From Legionella sp. PC997 (lineage in GTDB: Bacteria > Pseudomonadota > Gammaproteobacteria > Legionellales > Legionellaceae), in NCBI RefSeq assembly GCF_014109825.1, contig NZ_CP059576.1, positions 2,134,001 through 2,198,000 on the forward strand: DNA of 64,000 bases, given 5' to 3'. Positions 41,459-50,261 of this stretch are shown in pieces (position 1 is the first letter of the stretch; each line of letters opens with the position of its first letter). The notes beneath the pieces are model-generated. The model made no database searches. It was not told the DNA's origin and worked only from the letters and a program-made list of their open reading frames with translations. Position numbers and translations under genes: made by a program.

Positions 41459-41509
41459 TTATTCACAAACCAACAAGTTATGTGTGAATAAACCCACAAC
41501 TTATCCACA
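41459..41509. promoter_or_regulatory. Cluster of three DnaA boxes upstream of nrdA
   Basis: Three perfect TTATNCACA matches lie within 51 bp: 41459-41467 (TTATTCACA, plus), 41483-41491 (TTATTCACA, minus) and 41501-41509 (TTATCCACA, plus). They sit about 90-140 bp before the putative nrdA -10. In E. coli DnaA binds boxes at the nrdAB promoter and ties dNTP synthesis to replication, so a similar role is inferred here. Confidence 0.8.
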
Positions 41510-41547
41510 AAATACTCCCATATTATTCTCTTGACCATTCCTCAAAA

Positions 41548-41601
41548 ACACATTATCTTGTTATTTAGCTTCAAATCAAACCCAATATATTGTGCTATAA
41601 T
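41548..41601 (+). promoter_or_regulatory. nrdAB promoter with two NrdR-like boxes
   Basis: Two 16-bp NrdR-box-like sites, at 41548-41563 (acacattatcttgtta) and 41580-41595 (acccaatatattgtgc), start exactly 32 bp apart, the face-of-helix spacing reported for NrdR sites. The second abuts an extended -10, TGC-TATAAT, at 41593-41601. The second box matches the palindromic consensus well and the first only moderately. Repression of nrdAB by NrdR is inferred. Confidence 0.65.
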
Positions 41602-41670
41602 CCAATTAACCGTTAATAAATTTAACTGACTGTTAATAATAAAATAATAATAAAAATGCGTGGAGGAAAA

Positions 41671-44496
41671 ATGTCCGCAATTCTTGATCCGGTAAATGAT
41701 GTGCCGCAAACCAGTCAACTGGAATTGACCGCTAATGCCCCTGGTTTATTAAAAACTATTAAACGCAACGGTAAAGTAGTAAATTATGATGATACGAAAA
41801 TTAAAGTTGCAATTACTAAGGCATTCATTGCTGATGAAGGCGGTACAGCTTCCACCTCAGATCGTATTCACCAACAGATTGAAGAACTTACCCGGCAAAT
41901 AACACAAGTGTTCAAACGCCGCTTACCCAGTGGTGGTGCTGTTCATATTGAAGACATTCAAGACCAGGTCGAATTAGCACTCATGCGCAGTGGTCACTAT
42001 AAAGTTGCTCGCGCTTACGTATTATATCGAGAAGAACACCGTAAAGCCCGTGAAAATGAATTAAAACAACAGGCTAGCGATAATAAAATATTACTAATTA
42101 CTATGCCTGATGGTGAATTAAAGCCATTAGACACCGATCGCATGAATACGATTGTTGATGAAGCATGCCGTAATTTAGAGCATGTTCAAGCAGAACCTGT
42201 TCTAAAAGATGCGATGCGCAATCTTTACAATCATGCAAAATTTGCAGACGTGCACAAAGCACTGATCATGGCAGCACGTACATTAGTTGAAAAAGAGCCG
42301 AACTATACCTATGTTAGCGCTCGCTTGTTATTAGACAGTTTGCGTATAGAAGCATTGAATAAATTAGATATTCAAGCAGACGCAACTTTTGATGAAATGA
42401 GCAAACTCTACCCTGATTACTTCAAAGTATATATCGCTCATGGCATCAAACAAGGAATGTTAGATGTAAAAATGGCTGACTTTGATTTGGAAAAACTCGG
42501 CAAAGCGCTGTTACCTGAGCGGGACATGCAGTTTAGTTATTTAAGTTTGCAAACCTTATATGATCGGTATTTCATTCATGATCAAGGAATACGTTATGAG
42601 CTGCCTCAAGCATTCTTCATGCGTGTTGCTATGGGACTAGCTTTACGTGAACAAGATAAAAATGAAAAAGCCATTGAGTTTTATCAATTACTGTCTTCAT
42701 TTGATTATATGTCATCAACACCTACCCTGTTCAACTCAGGTACTATTAGACCTCAGTTATCCAGTTGCTATTTGACTACTGTTCCAGATCATTTAGATGG
42801 GATTTACAGTGCAATTAAAGATAATGCCCTGCTTTCAAAATATGCTGGCGGTTTGGGTAATGACTGGACACCAGTACGTGCGATGGGTTCACATATCAAA
42901 GGTACCAATGGAAAATCACAAGGTGTAGTTCCCTTCTTAAATGTTGCTGATGCCACTGCAGTTGCAGTAAACCAAGGGGGTAAACGCAAAGGTGCTGTTT
43001 GCGCTTACCTGGAATGTTGGCATAAAGACGTAGAGGAGTTTCTTGAATTAAGAAAAAATACTGGGGATGATCGACGTCGTACACACGATATGAATACTGC
43101 ATTATGGATTCCAGACTTGTTCATGGTACGTGTACGTGAAAATGGGGATTGGACTTTGTTCTCACCGGATGAAGTACCGAATTTACATGATCAGTACGGT
43201 AAAGCATTCGAAACACTCTATTGCGAGTACGAAGAAAAAGCACGCCAAGGTCTCATCAAAAATGCAAAAACACTATCTGCAGTTAAACTGTGGCGTAAGA
43301 TGTTGTCCATGCTGTTTGAAACTGGCCATCCTTGGATGACCTTTAAAGATCCTTGCAATTTGCGCTCACCACAACAACATGCTGGTGTAGTTCATAGTTC
43401 TAACCTGTGCACTGAAATTACACTCAATACTTCAGAAGAAGAAATTGCCGTCTGTAATCTGGGTAGTATTAATCTTCCCGCACACATCAAAAAAGGCAAA
43501 TTGGATGCTGAGAAATTAAAACGTACCGTTAGAACTGCAATTCGTATGCTGGATAACGTGATCGATATTAATTATTATTCCGTACCTCAGGCACGTAACT
43601 CCAACTTGAAGCACAGACCTATTGGTTTAGGGCTAATGGGTTTCCAAGATGCATTATACGAGTTAAAAATTGATTATGCCTCTCAAGAAGCGGTGGATTT
43701 TGCTGATTCATCTATGGAGTTAATCAGCTACTATGCAATCGAAGCATCTTGTGATTTGGCAAAGGAGCGAGGTAGTTATTCTAGCTACGAAGGTTCCTTA
43801 TGGAGTAAAGGTATATTGCCAATTGACTCAATCAATCTATTGCAACAAGCTCGCAATAAATACTTAGAGCAAGATCGTTCACAACGTCTCGATTGGGAAA
43901 ACTTACGCATCAAAGTTCGTACTCAAGGAATGCGTAACTCCAATGTGATGGCGATAGCACCTACAGCAACTATTTCAAATATTTGTGGTGTATCACAATC
44001 CATTGAGCCCACATACCAAAATCTATACGTAAAATCTAATTTGTCCGGTGAGTTCACTGTCATAAATCCCTATTTGGTCGCTGATTTAAAAGCTTTGAAC
44101 CTTTGGGATGAGGTGATGGTCAATGATTTGAAATATTTTAATGGTAGCGTTCAACCAATCAGCCGTATTCCTGCTGAATTGAAACAACGTTATGCGACTT
44201 CTTTCGAAATTGACCCCCTTTGGTTAGTTGATGCGGCTTCTCGTCGTCAAAAATGGATCGATCAAGCCCAATCATTGAATATCTACATGGCTCAGCCATC
44301 AGGTAAAAAATTGGACCAACTTTACATGCATGCATGGACACGTGGACTAAAAACCACATATTACTTACGCAGTTTAGGCGCCTCCAATGCGGAAAAATCT
44401 ACTGTGACTGATGGTGCACTCAATGCGGTTAAAATAATAGCTGAGGAACCTAAGGTATGTTCCATACTCGATCCAGACTGTGAAGCGTGCCAATAA
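41671..44496 (+). CDS. nrdA: Ribonucleoside-diphosphate reductase, alpha subunit (class Ia)
   Basis: Large subunit that reduces NDPs to dNDPs. The frame opens at 41656, but the ATG at 41671 follows a TGGAGG site. The 941 residues exceed the 761 of E. coli because two ATP-cone regulatory domains precede the catalytic barrel: about residues 30-125 (IKRNGKVVNYDDTKIK) and a second, more divergent one at about 140-225. Catalytic features include NLCTEITLNTS and QSIEPTYQNLYVKSN, and the C-terminal redox pair is CSILDPDCEACQ. It is followed by nrdB after 14 bp. Confidence 0.96.
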   Translation: MSAILDPVNDVPQTSQLELTANAPGLLKTIKRNGKVVNYDDTKIKVAITKAFIADEGGTASTSDRIHQQIEELTRQITQVFKRRLPSGGAVHIEDIQDQVELALMRSGHYKVARAYVLYREEHRKARENELKQQASDNKILLITMPDGELKPLDTDRMNTIVDEACRNLEHVQAEPVLKDAMRNLYNHAKFADVHKALIMAARTLVEKEPNYTYVSARLLLDSLRIEALNKLDIQADATFDEMSKLYPDYFKVYIAHGIKQGMLDVKMADFDLEKLGKALLPERDMQFSYLSLQTLYDRYFIHDQGIRYELPQAFFMRVAMGLALREQDKNEKAIEFYQLLSSFDYMSSTPTLFNSGTIRPQLSSCYLTTVPDHLDGIYSAIKDNALLSKYAGGLGNDWTPVRAMGSHIKGTNGKSQGVVPFLNVADATAVAVNQGGKRKGAVCAYLECWHKDVEEFLELRKNTGDDRRRTHDMNTALWIPDLFMVRVRENGDWTLFSPDEVPNLHDQYGKAFETLYCEYEEKARQGLIKNAKTLSAVKLWRKMLSMLFETGHPWMTFKDPCNLRSPQQHAGVVHSSNLCTEITLNTSEEEIAVCNLGSINLPAHIKKGKLDAEKLKRTVRTAIRMLDNVIDINYYSVPQARNSNLKHRPIGLGLMGFQDALYELKIDYASQEAVDFADSSMELISYYAIEASCDLAKERGSYSSYEGSLWSKGILPIDSINLLQQARNKYLEQDRSQRLDWENLRIKVRTQGMRNSNVMAIAPTATISNICGVSQSIEPTYQNLYVKSNLSGEFTVINPYLVADLKALNLWDEVMVNDLKYFNGSVQPISRIPAELKQRYATSFEIDPLWLVDAASRRQKWIDQAQSLNIYMAQPSGKKLDQLYMHAWTRGLKTTYYLRSLGASNAEKSTVTDGALNAVKIIAEEPKVCSILDPDCEACQ

Positions 44497-44510
44497 CCAG
44501 GAGAATTTAA

Positions 44511-45611
44511 ATGTCAGAAAACATAATACAACAACAAGATACAATTCATACTGGTGCCACTGGATATGAACCGCTCGAAATGGGGGCGGCGCGAATTCAT
44601 GTTGATGATAAACGCATCATTAATTGCCGGGCAGACCTAAATCAGCTCGTTCCCTTTAAATATAAATGGGCATGGGACAAGTATTTAACTGCTTGTGCCA
44701 ACCACTGGATGCCTAATGAAATTAATATGAGCGCTGACGTAGCGCTCTGGAAAGATCCTAACGGGCTTACCGAAGCGGAACGTTTAATTATTAAACGTAA
44801 CCTAGGATTTTTTTCAACAGCAGACTCATTAGTTGCCAATAATCTAGTACTCGCTGTTTACAGACATATTACGAATCCGGAGTGCAGACAGTACTTGTTA
44901 CGTCAGGCCTTTGAAGAGGCACTACATACTCATGCGTATCAATACGTCATTGAGAGCTTAGGCCTGGATGAAGCAGAAGTCTTTAATATGTATCGTGAAA
45001 TTCCATCCGTAGCGACTAAAGCGGCCTGGGCACTACCCTTTACTCAAAGTTTGGGGGACGAAACATTCCACACAGGAACTGTAGCAAATGATCAGCGTTT
45101 ATTACGCGACTTAATTGCCTTCTATGTCATCTTTGAAGGGATCTTTTTCTATGTTGGATTTACACAAATTCTCTCCATGGGTCGTCGCAATAAAATGGTT
45201 GGAACTTCAGAACAATTCCAATACATTCTGCGTGATGAGTCCATGCATATGAATTTTGGTATTGATGTCATTAACCAAATTAAAATTGAGAACCCACATT
45301 TGTGGACGCCTGAATTTAAAGAAGAAATGATTCAACTAATTCACGAAGGTGTTGCATTGGAATATCAATATGCCAAGGACACCATGCCCCAAGGTATACT
45401 AGGGATGAACGCTGAAATGTTTGAAGAATATTTGCACTTTATTGCTAACCGTCGTTTAAACCAAATTGGCTTGCCCGAACAATATCCCGGCGCTACCAAT
45501 CCATTCCCTTGGATGAGTGAAATGATGGACTTGAAAAAAGAAAAGAACTTCTTTGAAACTCGCGTGATTGAATATCAAGCCGGCGGTACTTTAAGCTGGG
45601 ATGACGAATAG
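44511..45611 (+). CDS. nrdB: Ribonucleoside-diphosphate reductase, beta subunit (class Ia)
   Basis: Di-iron tyrosyl-radical subunit of 366 residues. Iron ligands lie in [14 protein letters not shown] and [13 protein letters not shown], and a further Glu lies in IFEGIFFY. The C-terminal tail (SWDDE after AGGTL) is the acidic peptide that docks to NrdA. It is co-transcribed with nrdA, and a hairpin follows 26 bp after the stop. Confidence 0.96.
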   Translation: MSENIIQQQDTIHTGATGYEPLEMGAARIHVDDKRIINCRADLNQLVPFKYKWAWDKYLTACANHWMPNEINMSADVALWKDPNGLTEAERLIIKRNLGFFSTADSLVANNLVLAVYRHITNPECRQYLLRQAFEEALHTHAYQYVIESLGLDEAEVFNMYREIPSVATKAAWALPFTQSLGDETFHTGTVANDQRLLRDLIAFYVIFEGIFFYVGFTQILSMGRRNKMVGTSEQFQYILRDESMHMNFGIDVINQIKIENPHLWTPEFKEEMIQLIHEGVALEYQYAKDTMPQGILGMNAEMFEEYLHFIANRRLNQIGLPEQYPGATNPFPWMSEMMDLKKEKNFFETRVIEYQAGGTLSWDDE

Positions 45612-45636
45612 AGATACTTTTAATAAAAAAATCCCC

Positions 45637-45670
45637 TATATCTGGTTGGGTTGAACCCCACCCAGATATA
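45637..45670 (+). terminator. Hairpin downstream of nrdB
   Basis: The arms tatatctgg.tggg and ccca.ccagatata pair over 13 bp with one mismatch and a small loop. A T-rich stretch comes only about 20 bp later, so termination is likely but may not be purely intrinsic. Confidence 0.6.
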
Positions 45671-45858
45671 TTAATTCACTCACTGATTTTTTACTCAGAA
45701 AACTTTATAAAAACTTATTCTTTTTAATAAGAAAAAAATAAAGATGACATTTCTCTTCCCTATAGTAGAATCTTAAAGCGTTCGAAAATTTAATTTCGAC
45801 ATTGCTTAATGAAATTGATTTCATCCAAATTTATTTGGTACAACACATGAGGTGACAA

Positions 45859-46362
45859 ATGACCAAGAAGACTACACAACAGGAAGAGGATACAAATTAT
45901 AGTTTTTTACTCAAATGTATGGCAGCAATAACTGCTGCAGCCATAGCCACCGCAGGAATTATAGCTATAGTCTCTCTAAACTCCGCTGCAATAGCAGCAA
46001 CTGCAGTAGTATCAAAAACATTACTCGCGTCAGCTTTAATTTTCACCCCAGTACTACCCATTGCCCTTTTTGCAATTGGACTCATGCTTGTATTACCGCT
46101 TTTATGTGGGTGTAATAATGATTCTTATACTACAGTAAGTACTACTCCAGGGTACAGTAGTTATGGTTTTTACTCTCCATCTTCTGTTTATAATGGGTTT
46201 TCCTATTCTGATTACGGTACCAGCACGGTATATTCAAGCAGCAACTCACATGGCCATTCCACTAACGGAACAGTTCATGGACATAATACTAGTCACACAC
46301 ATGGACATGATACTAGTCATACGCATGGACATGGTGCCAGTAATACGCATGGACATTTTTAA
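45859..46362 (+). CDS. Small membrane protein with a His-rich repeat tail
   Basis: Unrecognised 167-residue protein. A charged N-terminus (about 15 residues) is followed by two or three strongly hydrophobic helices (about 17-90, Ala/Ile-rich, ending LLCGC), then a Tyr/Ser-rich stretch and a C-terminal tail of HGH and HTHGH motifs encoded by a 24-bp tandem repeat. Polyhistidine tails of this type often bind Ni, Zn or Cu. A metal-related role is inference. It has an SD-like AGGTGA upstream and no operon partner. Confidence 0.65.
   Translation: MTKKTTQQEEDTNYSFLLKCMAAITAAAIATAGIIAIVSLNSAAIAATAVVSKTLLASALIFTPVLPIALFAIGLMLVLPLLCGCNNDSYTTVSTTPGYSSYGFYSPSSVYNGFSYSDYGTSTVYSSSNSHGHSTNGTVHGHNTSHTHGHDTSHTHGHGASNTHGHF
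46276..46356 (+). repeat. 24-bp tandem repeat coding the His-rich tail
   Basis: The unit starts CATGGACAT and recurs at 46276, 46300, 46324 and 46348 (three full copies and a partial one). It encodes an eight-residue H-G-H-x-x-S-x-T type unit. Units differ at a few bases, mostly silent or in the variable positions. Confidence 0.85.
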
Positions 46363-46530
46363 GGGGTTCTTCCCTCAGAAGAGGGAAGACTAAACCACTT
46401 AAGTAGCTGATCTGGATATCTTTTTATTTGATACTCTAAAACTAGAAAATTATATTTTGCTCAATATGGTCTGCAATTAATCATGTATGTTTTTTCAAAA
46501 AGAATGTATCCTAGGGATCAATGAGTCCCA

Positions 46531-46756
46531 ATGAAGAAGTTATTAACCGTTTTATTGCTAACGGTCACTACGGTCTCTTTAGCTGATAATGTAATTATCA
46601 CGGAAACTAAAACTTGGAAAAGTGTTCATTATAGATGAGAAAGCACACACTTATACTACTGTTGAAGGAACGTCAGTCCCTGAAGGTGATTATTATACTT
46701 ATCATGGATATCGTTTCCATGCCGGTACTCCAAGTGGAAGTGATATATATTGTTAG
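46531..46756 (+). pseudogene. Small secreted protein gene broken by a 1-base frameshift
   Basis: From the ATG at 46531 the frame encodes a clear signal peptide (KKLLTVLLLTVTTVSLAD) and about 15 more residues, then stops at 46637. In the +1 frame the reading continues without a stop from about 46620 to the TAG at 46754-46756, with protein-like composition (VFIIDEKAHTYTTVEGTSV). Removing one A from the AAAA run after TGG would restore about 74 codons. A sequencing error in the run is the alternative. Confidence 0.6.
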
Positions 46757-46884
46757 CAGAGTAAACGACAAAAAACCTCGCTTACTCTATGGCAGCCTGG
46801 ATGCACCATAGGAGAACTCGAAAACAATAGTTTTAAATTTACGTTTTCACTATTCGGTACCAGGCTACAATTTATTTAGGACCT

Positions 46885-47682
46885 CTAAACTTTTTTTACT
46901 TGAGTCAAAGAAATTAATTTTTGCTTCGCAATTTCTTTCGCACGTTTTCCCGTTGAATAATCAGGTGTAGCATCACCTTCAATATATTGAGCAAACAAGA
47001 TAGTATGTGCATCACGCTCTATCCACCCAACAAACCATCCAAGCTGCTTGTCCATATTTCGTGAACCATCTTTCTTAAACGGATTGCCCGATCCTGTTTT
47101 ACCGTACAGCTTCCAACCTCCAGGTAAATTCTCAATAAATAGTAAATCACGAGTCATTTGCATCGAAAAGTGGCTTACCGGGAGCTTATCTTGAGTTAAA
47201 CCAGATAAAAACTCGACTTGCTCCTGGGGTGAAATTTGTAATGAACTTGAAAGCCACGCGCGAACTAAGCCATTGTTCATGCCTTTATCACCAGAAACAT
47301 CCTGATTCCCATAATTTAGTACTTGAACATAATGCTTAAATTGTTCCATTCCTAATTTTTGAGTAATAAGCTGACTATACCAAACGCAACTGTGTTGTAT
47401 CCAAGTAGTTGGATTATGCGGTTGTTTCCAGACATCTAGCCAATCATTGTATCCTTGTTGGAATGGCCATTCAGGATGAGTTTTATCGGTTAATATCCCC
47501 TTATCAAACCCCATTAAACTGATAGCAATTTTAAAAGTTGAACAAGGTGCATGGCGCTGAGCACATTGGCCTTCTTGCTTTAGCGTGACACCGTTCTCTT
47601 TAGCTATAAAGCAGTTATTATTTGCAAAAACCATAGAATTAATTGCAAGAAGAGCAATAAAAAAAACCAAACATTTTTTCAT
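46885..47682 (-). CDS. Class D beta-lactamase (OXA family, OXA-29-like)
   Basis: Periplasmic serine beta-lactamase of 265 residues. Start at the ATG at 47682, which overlaps the end of the ABC transporter gene. A signal peptide (KKCLVFFIALLAINSMVFA) is followed by the class D motifs: STFK (about 47-50, serine nucleophile and carbamylated Lys), SCV as the S-x-V motif, YGN, and KTGSG. Trp near the omega region (RAWLSSS) is present. Similarity to OXA-29 of Legionella (Fluoribacter) gormanii is recalled, not searched. Confidence 0.9.
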   Translation of the reverse strand: MKKCLVFFIALLAINSMVFANNNCFIAKENGVTLKQEGQCAQRHAPCSTFKIAISLMGFDKGILTDKTHPEWPFQQGYNDWLDVWKQPHNPTTWIQHSCVWYSQLITQKLGMEQFKHYVQVLNYGNQDVSGDKGMNNGLVRAWLSSSLQISPQEQVEFLSGLTQDKLPVSHFSMQMTRDLLFIENLPGGWKLYGKTGSGNPFKKDGSRNMDKQLGWFVGWIERDAHTILFAQYIEGDATPDYSTGKRAKEIAKQKLISLTQVKKV

Positions 47683-47683
47683 T

Positions 47684-49468
47684 TTATAAAACCATCCCAT
47701 TAACTTGACTATCCCAAAGCATTTTAAAGTAGCTTTCTTTATTATTTATCAGTTCGTTAAAAGTACCATCTTCGATAATTACGCCCCCCTCCATCACCAC
47801 AATTCGATCCATATGACGAATGGTAGAGAGACGATGAGCAATAGCGATCACTGTCGCATTGTTTTGTTCCAACATAGCATTAATCGATTGTTGGATTTCT
47901 TGTTCTGAAAGAGTATCTAAACTTGAGGTCGCCTCATCAAGTACAACAATGGATGCATTTTTTAAAAATGCGCGTGCAATTGCAATGCGTTGACGCTGCC
48001 CGCCTGAAAGCTTCACTCCCCGTTCACCCACTAAGGTATCATATTTCTCAGGTAATGATTCAATGAACTCATCAATATTAGCCATGACTGCGGCCTTTTT
48101 TATTTCGGCTTGCGTTGCATTCTCTTTTGCATAACCAATATTTTCACCGATAGAGCGGTGAAAGAGCATAATATCTTGAGGAATTAGCGCAACTTGTTGA
48201 CGCAAAGAATCGGAGGTTATCTCCGAAATCGGTTTATCATCAATCAAAATTTGCCCCGATGTAGGTCTGAAGTTCTTCAGCAATAAAGAAATTAATGTTG
48301 ATTTTCCTGCACCTGAATGCCCTACCAAACCAATCTTCTCTCCAGGTTTGATGAATAAATTAAGATCTTTAAATACCCAAGGAGCTCCCTCGCGGTATGC
48401 AAAGGAAAGTTGTTTAAACTCAATTTTACCTTGATTTATCTGATAGTCCTCTGCGTGGAATGCATCTACTTCATCATGAGGCATCGCCAAAATACCAAAA
48501 GAGGATTTAAAATCTCCTATTTCTTTTAAAAAAGTACAAAGACTACTCATAAGCGTCCATAAATCAAAAGAAATGGTAATGGCCGTGAGCATAACAAATA
48601 AAAAATCGCCAGTAGAAATCTCCCCATGAATACGTAGGTAAATCATAAAGATAAAAACAGCAATCAGCATGAACCAATACAGTACTGAGCCGACTATATT
48701 AAATTTAAAATCATACTGATAAAGTTCAATTTGCCGTGGAACAAAATCAGCCGACATCAACTCATTAACCCGTCGATGTTCCGCTCGCCGTTTCGAAAAA
48801 TAAAACAAAGAAAAAATATTAGTAATGTTATCAGAGAAAGACCCTATAATCTGATGTTTACTTTCAGCCATATTATTAGACAGCTGATTTAGTTTAAGCG
48901 CCATAGGTAGCATTATTACCATAACTAACACACACCAGGTCAACATAAAACAAAAAACACTAAAATTGACGACCAATAAAACAAAAACAGAAACAACAAC
49001 CACACAAAAATGTTTTCCGACAATATGATGGAGATTAGCAAAAACACTATCATATCCATCCAAAAGCCCTTTAAGTTTACTAATTACCGTTCCACTAGGC
49101 GTATTTTGAAAATAATTATAAGAATGATGTTGAACATAATCGTAAGCGGACGACAATAATCGCTGCCGAGCATAGGGTTCCGCTTTCCATTCCGCAAAAT
49201 CACTAATTCGCCAAACAACATCCAATATAATTTGCGCTGTAATAAATAGGACAATAGGAACTAACAATTGATGATAGGAAGCAATAGTTTCACTTGAAAA
49301 CGCATCCACAAGAAGTTTAAAAGAATAGTTGTTAGCAAAAATATAAAAGGCGGTGAGCACCGGAGCCTGAAACATTAAGACATACCACCAACGATAAGGC
49401 TTAATGACCTGCCACAAAAAATCCCAGGCTGAATGAAATGGATATTTTAAATCTGAAGTGTCCATCAT
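47684..49468 (-). CDS. ABC transporter, fused permease/ATP-binding protein
   Basis: Type IV ABC exporter half-transporter of 594 residues. About six TM helices lie in residues 30-310, and the nucleotide-binding domain has Walker A GHSGAGKST, Q-loop, signature LSGGQRQR, Walker B SIVVLDEATSSLD and the switch His in IAHRLST. The beta-lactamase start overlaps its stop region. Substrate unknown. Lipid/peptide exporters of the MsbA/LssB type are similar. It is the last ordinary gene before the tRNA island. Confidence 0.9.
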   Translation of the reverse strand: MMDTSDLKYPFHSAWDFLWQVIKPYRWWYVLMFQAPVLTAFYIFANNYSFKLLVDAFSSETIASYHQLLVPIVLFITAQIILDVVWRISDFAEWKAEPYARQRLLSSAYDYVQHHSYNYFQNTPSGTVISKLKGLLDGYDSVFANLHHIVGKHFCVVVVSVFVLLVVNFSVFCFMLTWCVLVMVIMLPMALKLNQLSNNMAESKHQIIGSFSDNITNIFSLFYFSKRRAEHRRVNELMSADFVPRQIELYQYDFKFNIVGSVLYWFMLIAVFIFMIYLRIHGEISTGDFLFVMLTAITISFDLWTLMSSLCTFLKEIGDFKSSFGILAMPHDEVDAFHAEDYQINQGKIEFKQLSFAYREGAPWVFKDLNLFIKPGEKIGLVGHSGAGKSTLISLLLKNFRPTSGQILIDDKPISEITSDSLRQQVALIPQDIMLFHRSIGENIGYAKENATQAEIKKAAVMANIDEFIESLPEKYDTLVGERGVKLSGGQRQRIAIARAFLKNASIVVLDEATSSLDTLSEQEIQQSINAMLEQNNATVIAIAHRLSTIRHMDRIVVMEGGVIIEDGTFNELINNKESYFKMLWDSQVNGMVL

Positions 49469-49626
49469 GCATGCTCAAATAAAAAGTCGATGGAGTATAC
49501 CACATTTAGCCTGCAAAATGCTCATAATTAACTCATTATTAATGATTAAATCTAGAATGAAAAATCACATTTGCGGCAATGTAACGTTGTTATTTTTTCA
49601 TGATGACGGTAGACTTACGCGTTAGA

Positions 49627-49703
49627 GTCCCGGTGGCACAGCTGGATAGCGCAGCCCCCTCCTAAGGGGCAGGTCGGAGGTTCAAATCCTCTCCGGGACG
49701 CCA
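49627..49703 (+). tRNA. tRNA-Arg (CCU)
   Basis: A 77-base cloverleaf with encoded CCA. The acceptor arms are GTCCCGG and CCGGGAC, the anticodon stem GCCCC/GGGGC encloses the loop CTCCTAA with anticodon CCT, and the T-arm GGAGG/CCTCT closes TTCAAAT. Its 3' half is repeated at 53575 and its last 23 bases at about 60135, so the gene is the integration site of an island and is kept intact at the left end. Confidence 0.95.
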
Positions 49704-49810
49704 ACAAATAAAGACTTTGCGTGAAGCTCCTCCAATCTCTGTTAGGTTACAGGGTGCAAACTGAGGATGTTACATAGCGTAAATTATGAAACTATAAATG
49801 CTGATGCAAA
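49655..49810 (+). repeat. Left copy of tRNA-end repeat with flank (attL side)
   Basis: The last 49 bases of tRNA-Arg plus about 107 bp of downstream sequence recur at 53575-53729 at roughly 80% identity by eye. The boundary inside the anticodon arm and the inclusion of the 3' end are typical of tyrosine-recombinase attachment sites in tRNA genes. Confidence 0.8.
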
Positions 49811-50261
49811 GCACAATGTGAAAAAGAGCCTGGAGATTGGGCATAACTTAGAGAGGTAACCAATAATCCTGTAATCAAACGCTATACAGGAATTAAGGTA
49901 TTGAGGATGTTATTCAATATATTGAAACCCACCAGATAACCAGCATGCTACTGTTCCGCTCGGCAGTATTAGTTATAGGACATTAATCTTTTCTTCGTTA
50001 TTCTTAACTGCCTGTGAATAAGATTAAACAATCACTCTCATCGAGCTAATTAATTTCATCTCATTACCTTTGAGATATTTTTTCTTAAACTTAAGTTAGA
50101 AATTTATGCTCAATTGTTTCGCACCATCAACAATTACCATCTAATTATTAAATTTATCTCTAAGAAGACTATAAATACATACTGCGTGACCAATTTTTGT
50201 ATATAATTTTATATCTATGTATAATTATTGTATTATTTATAAATTTGAATTGGTGATCTTC
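49704..50261. other. Island left end, mostly non-coding with a decayed coding remnant
   Basis: The first 107 bp belong to the duplicated att flank. From 49817 to 49986 (plus) a protein-like reading can be followed with one in-frame stop and one frameshift. It includes the segments NNPVIKRYTG and IEDVIQYIETHQITSMLLF and ends at a TAA at 49984-49986. I do not recognise the protein. The remainder to 50261 is AT-rich with nothing evident apart from the leader of the next gene. Confidence 0.45.

Noticed and set aside
41459..41509. Replication origin suggested by three DnaA boxes
   Set aside because: No AT-rich 13-mer unwinding array or dnaA/dnaN/gidA genes nearby. The boxes lie directly before nrdA, so a promoter role is more likely.
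46276..46356. CRISPR-like repeats
   Set aside because: The repeats are contiguous 24-bp coding units without spacers and sit inside an open reading frame.
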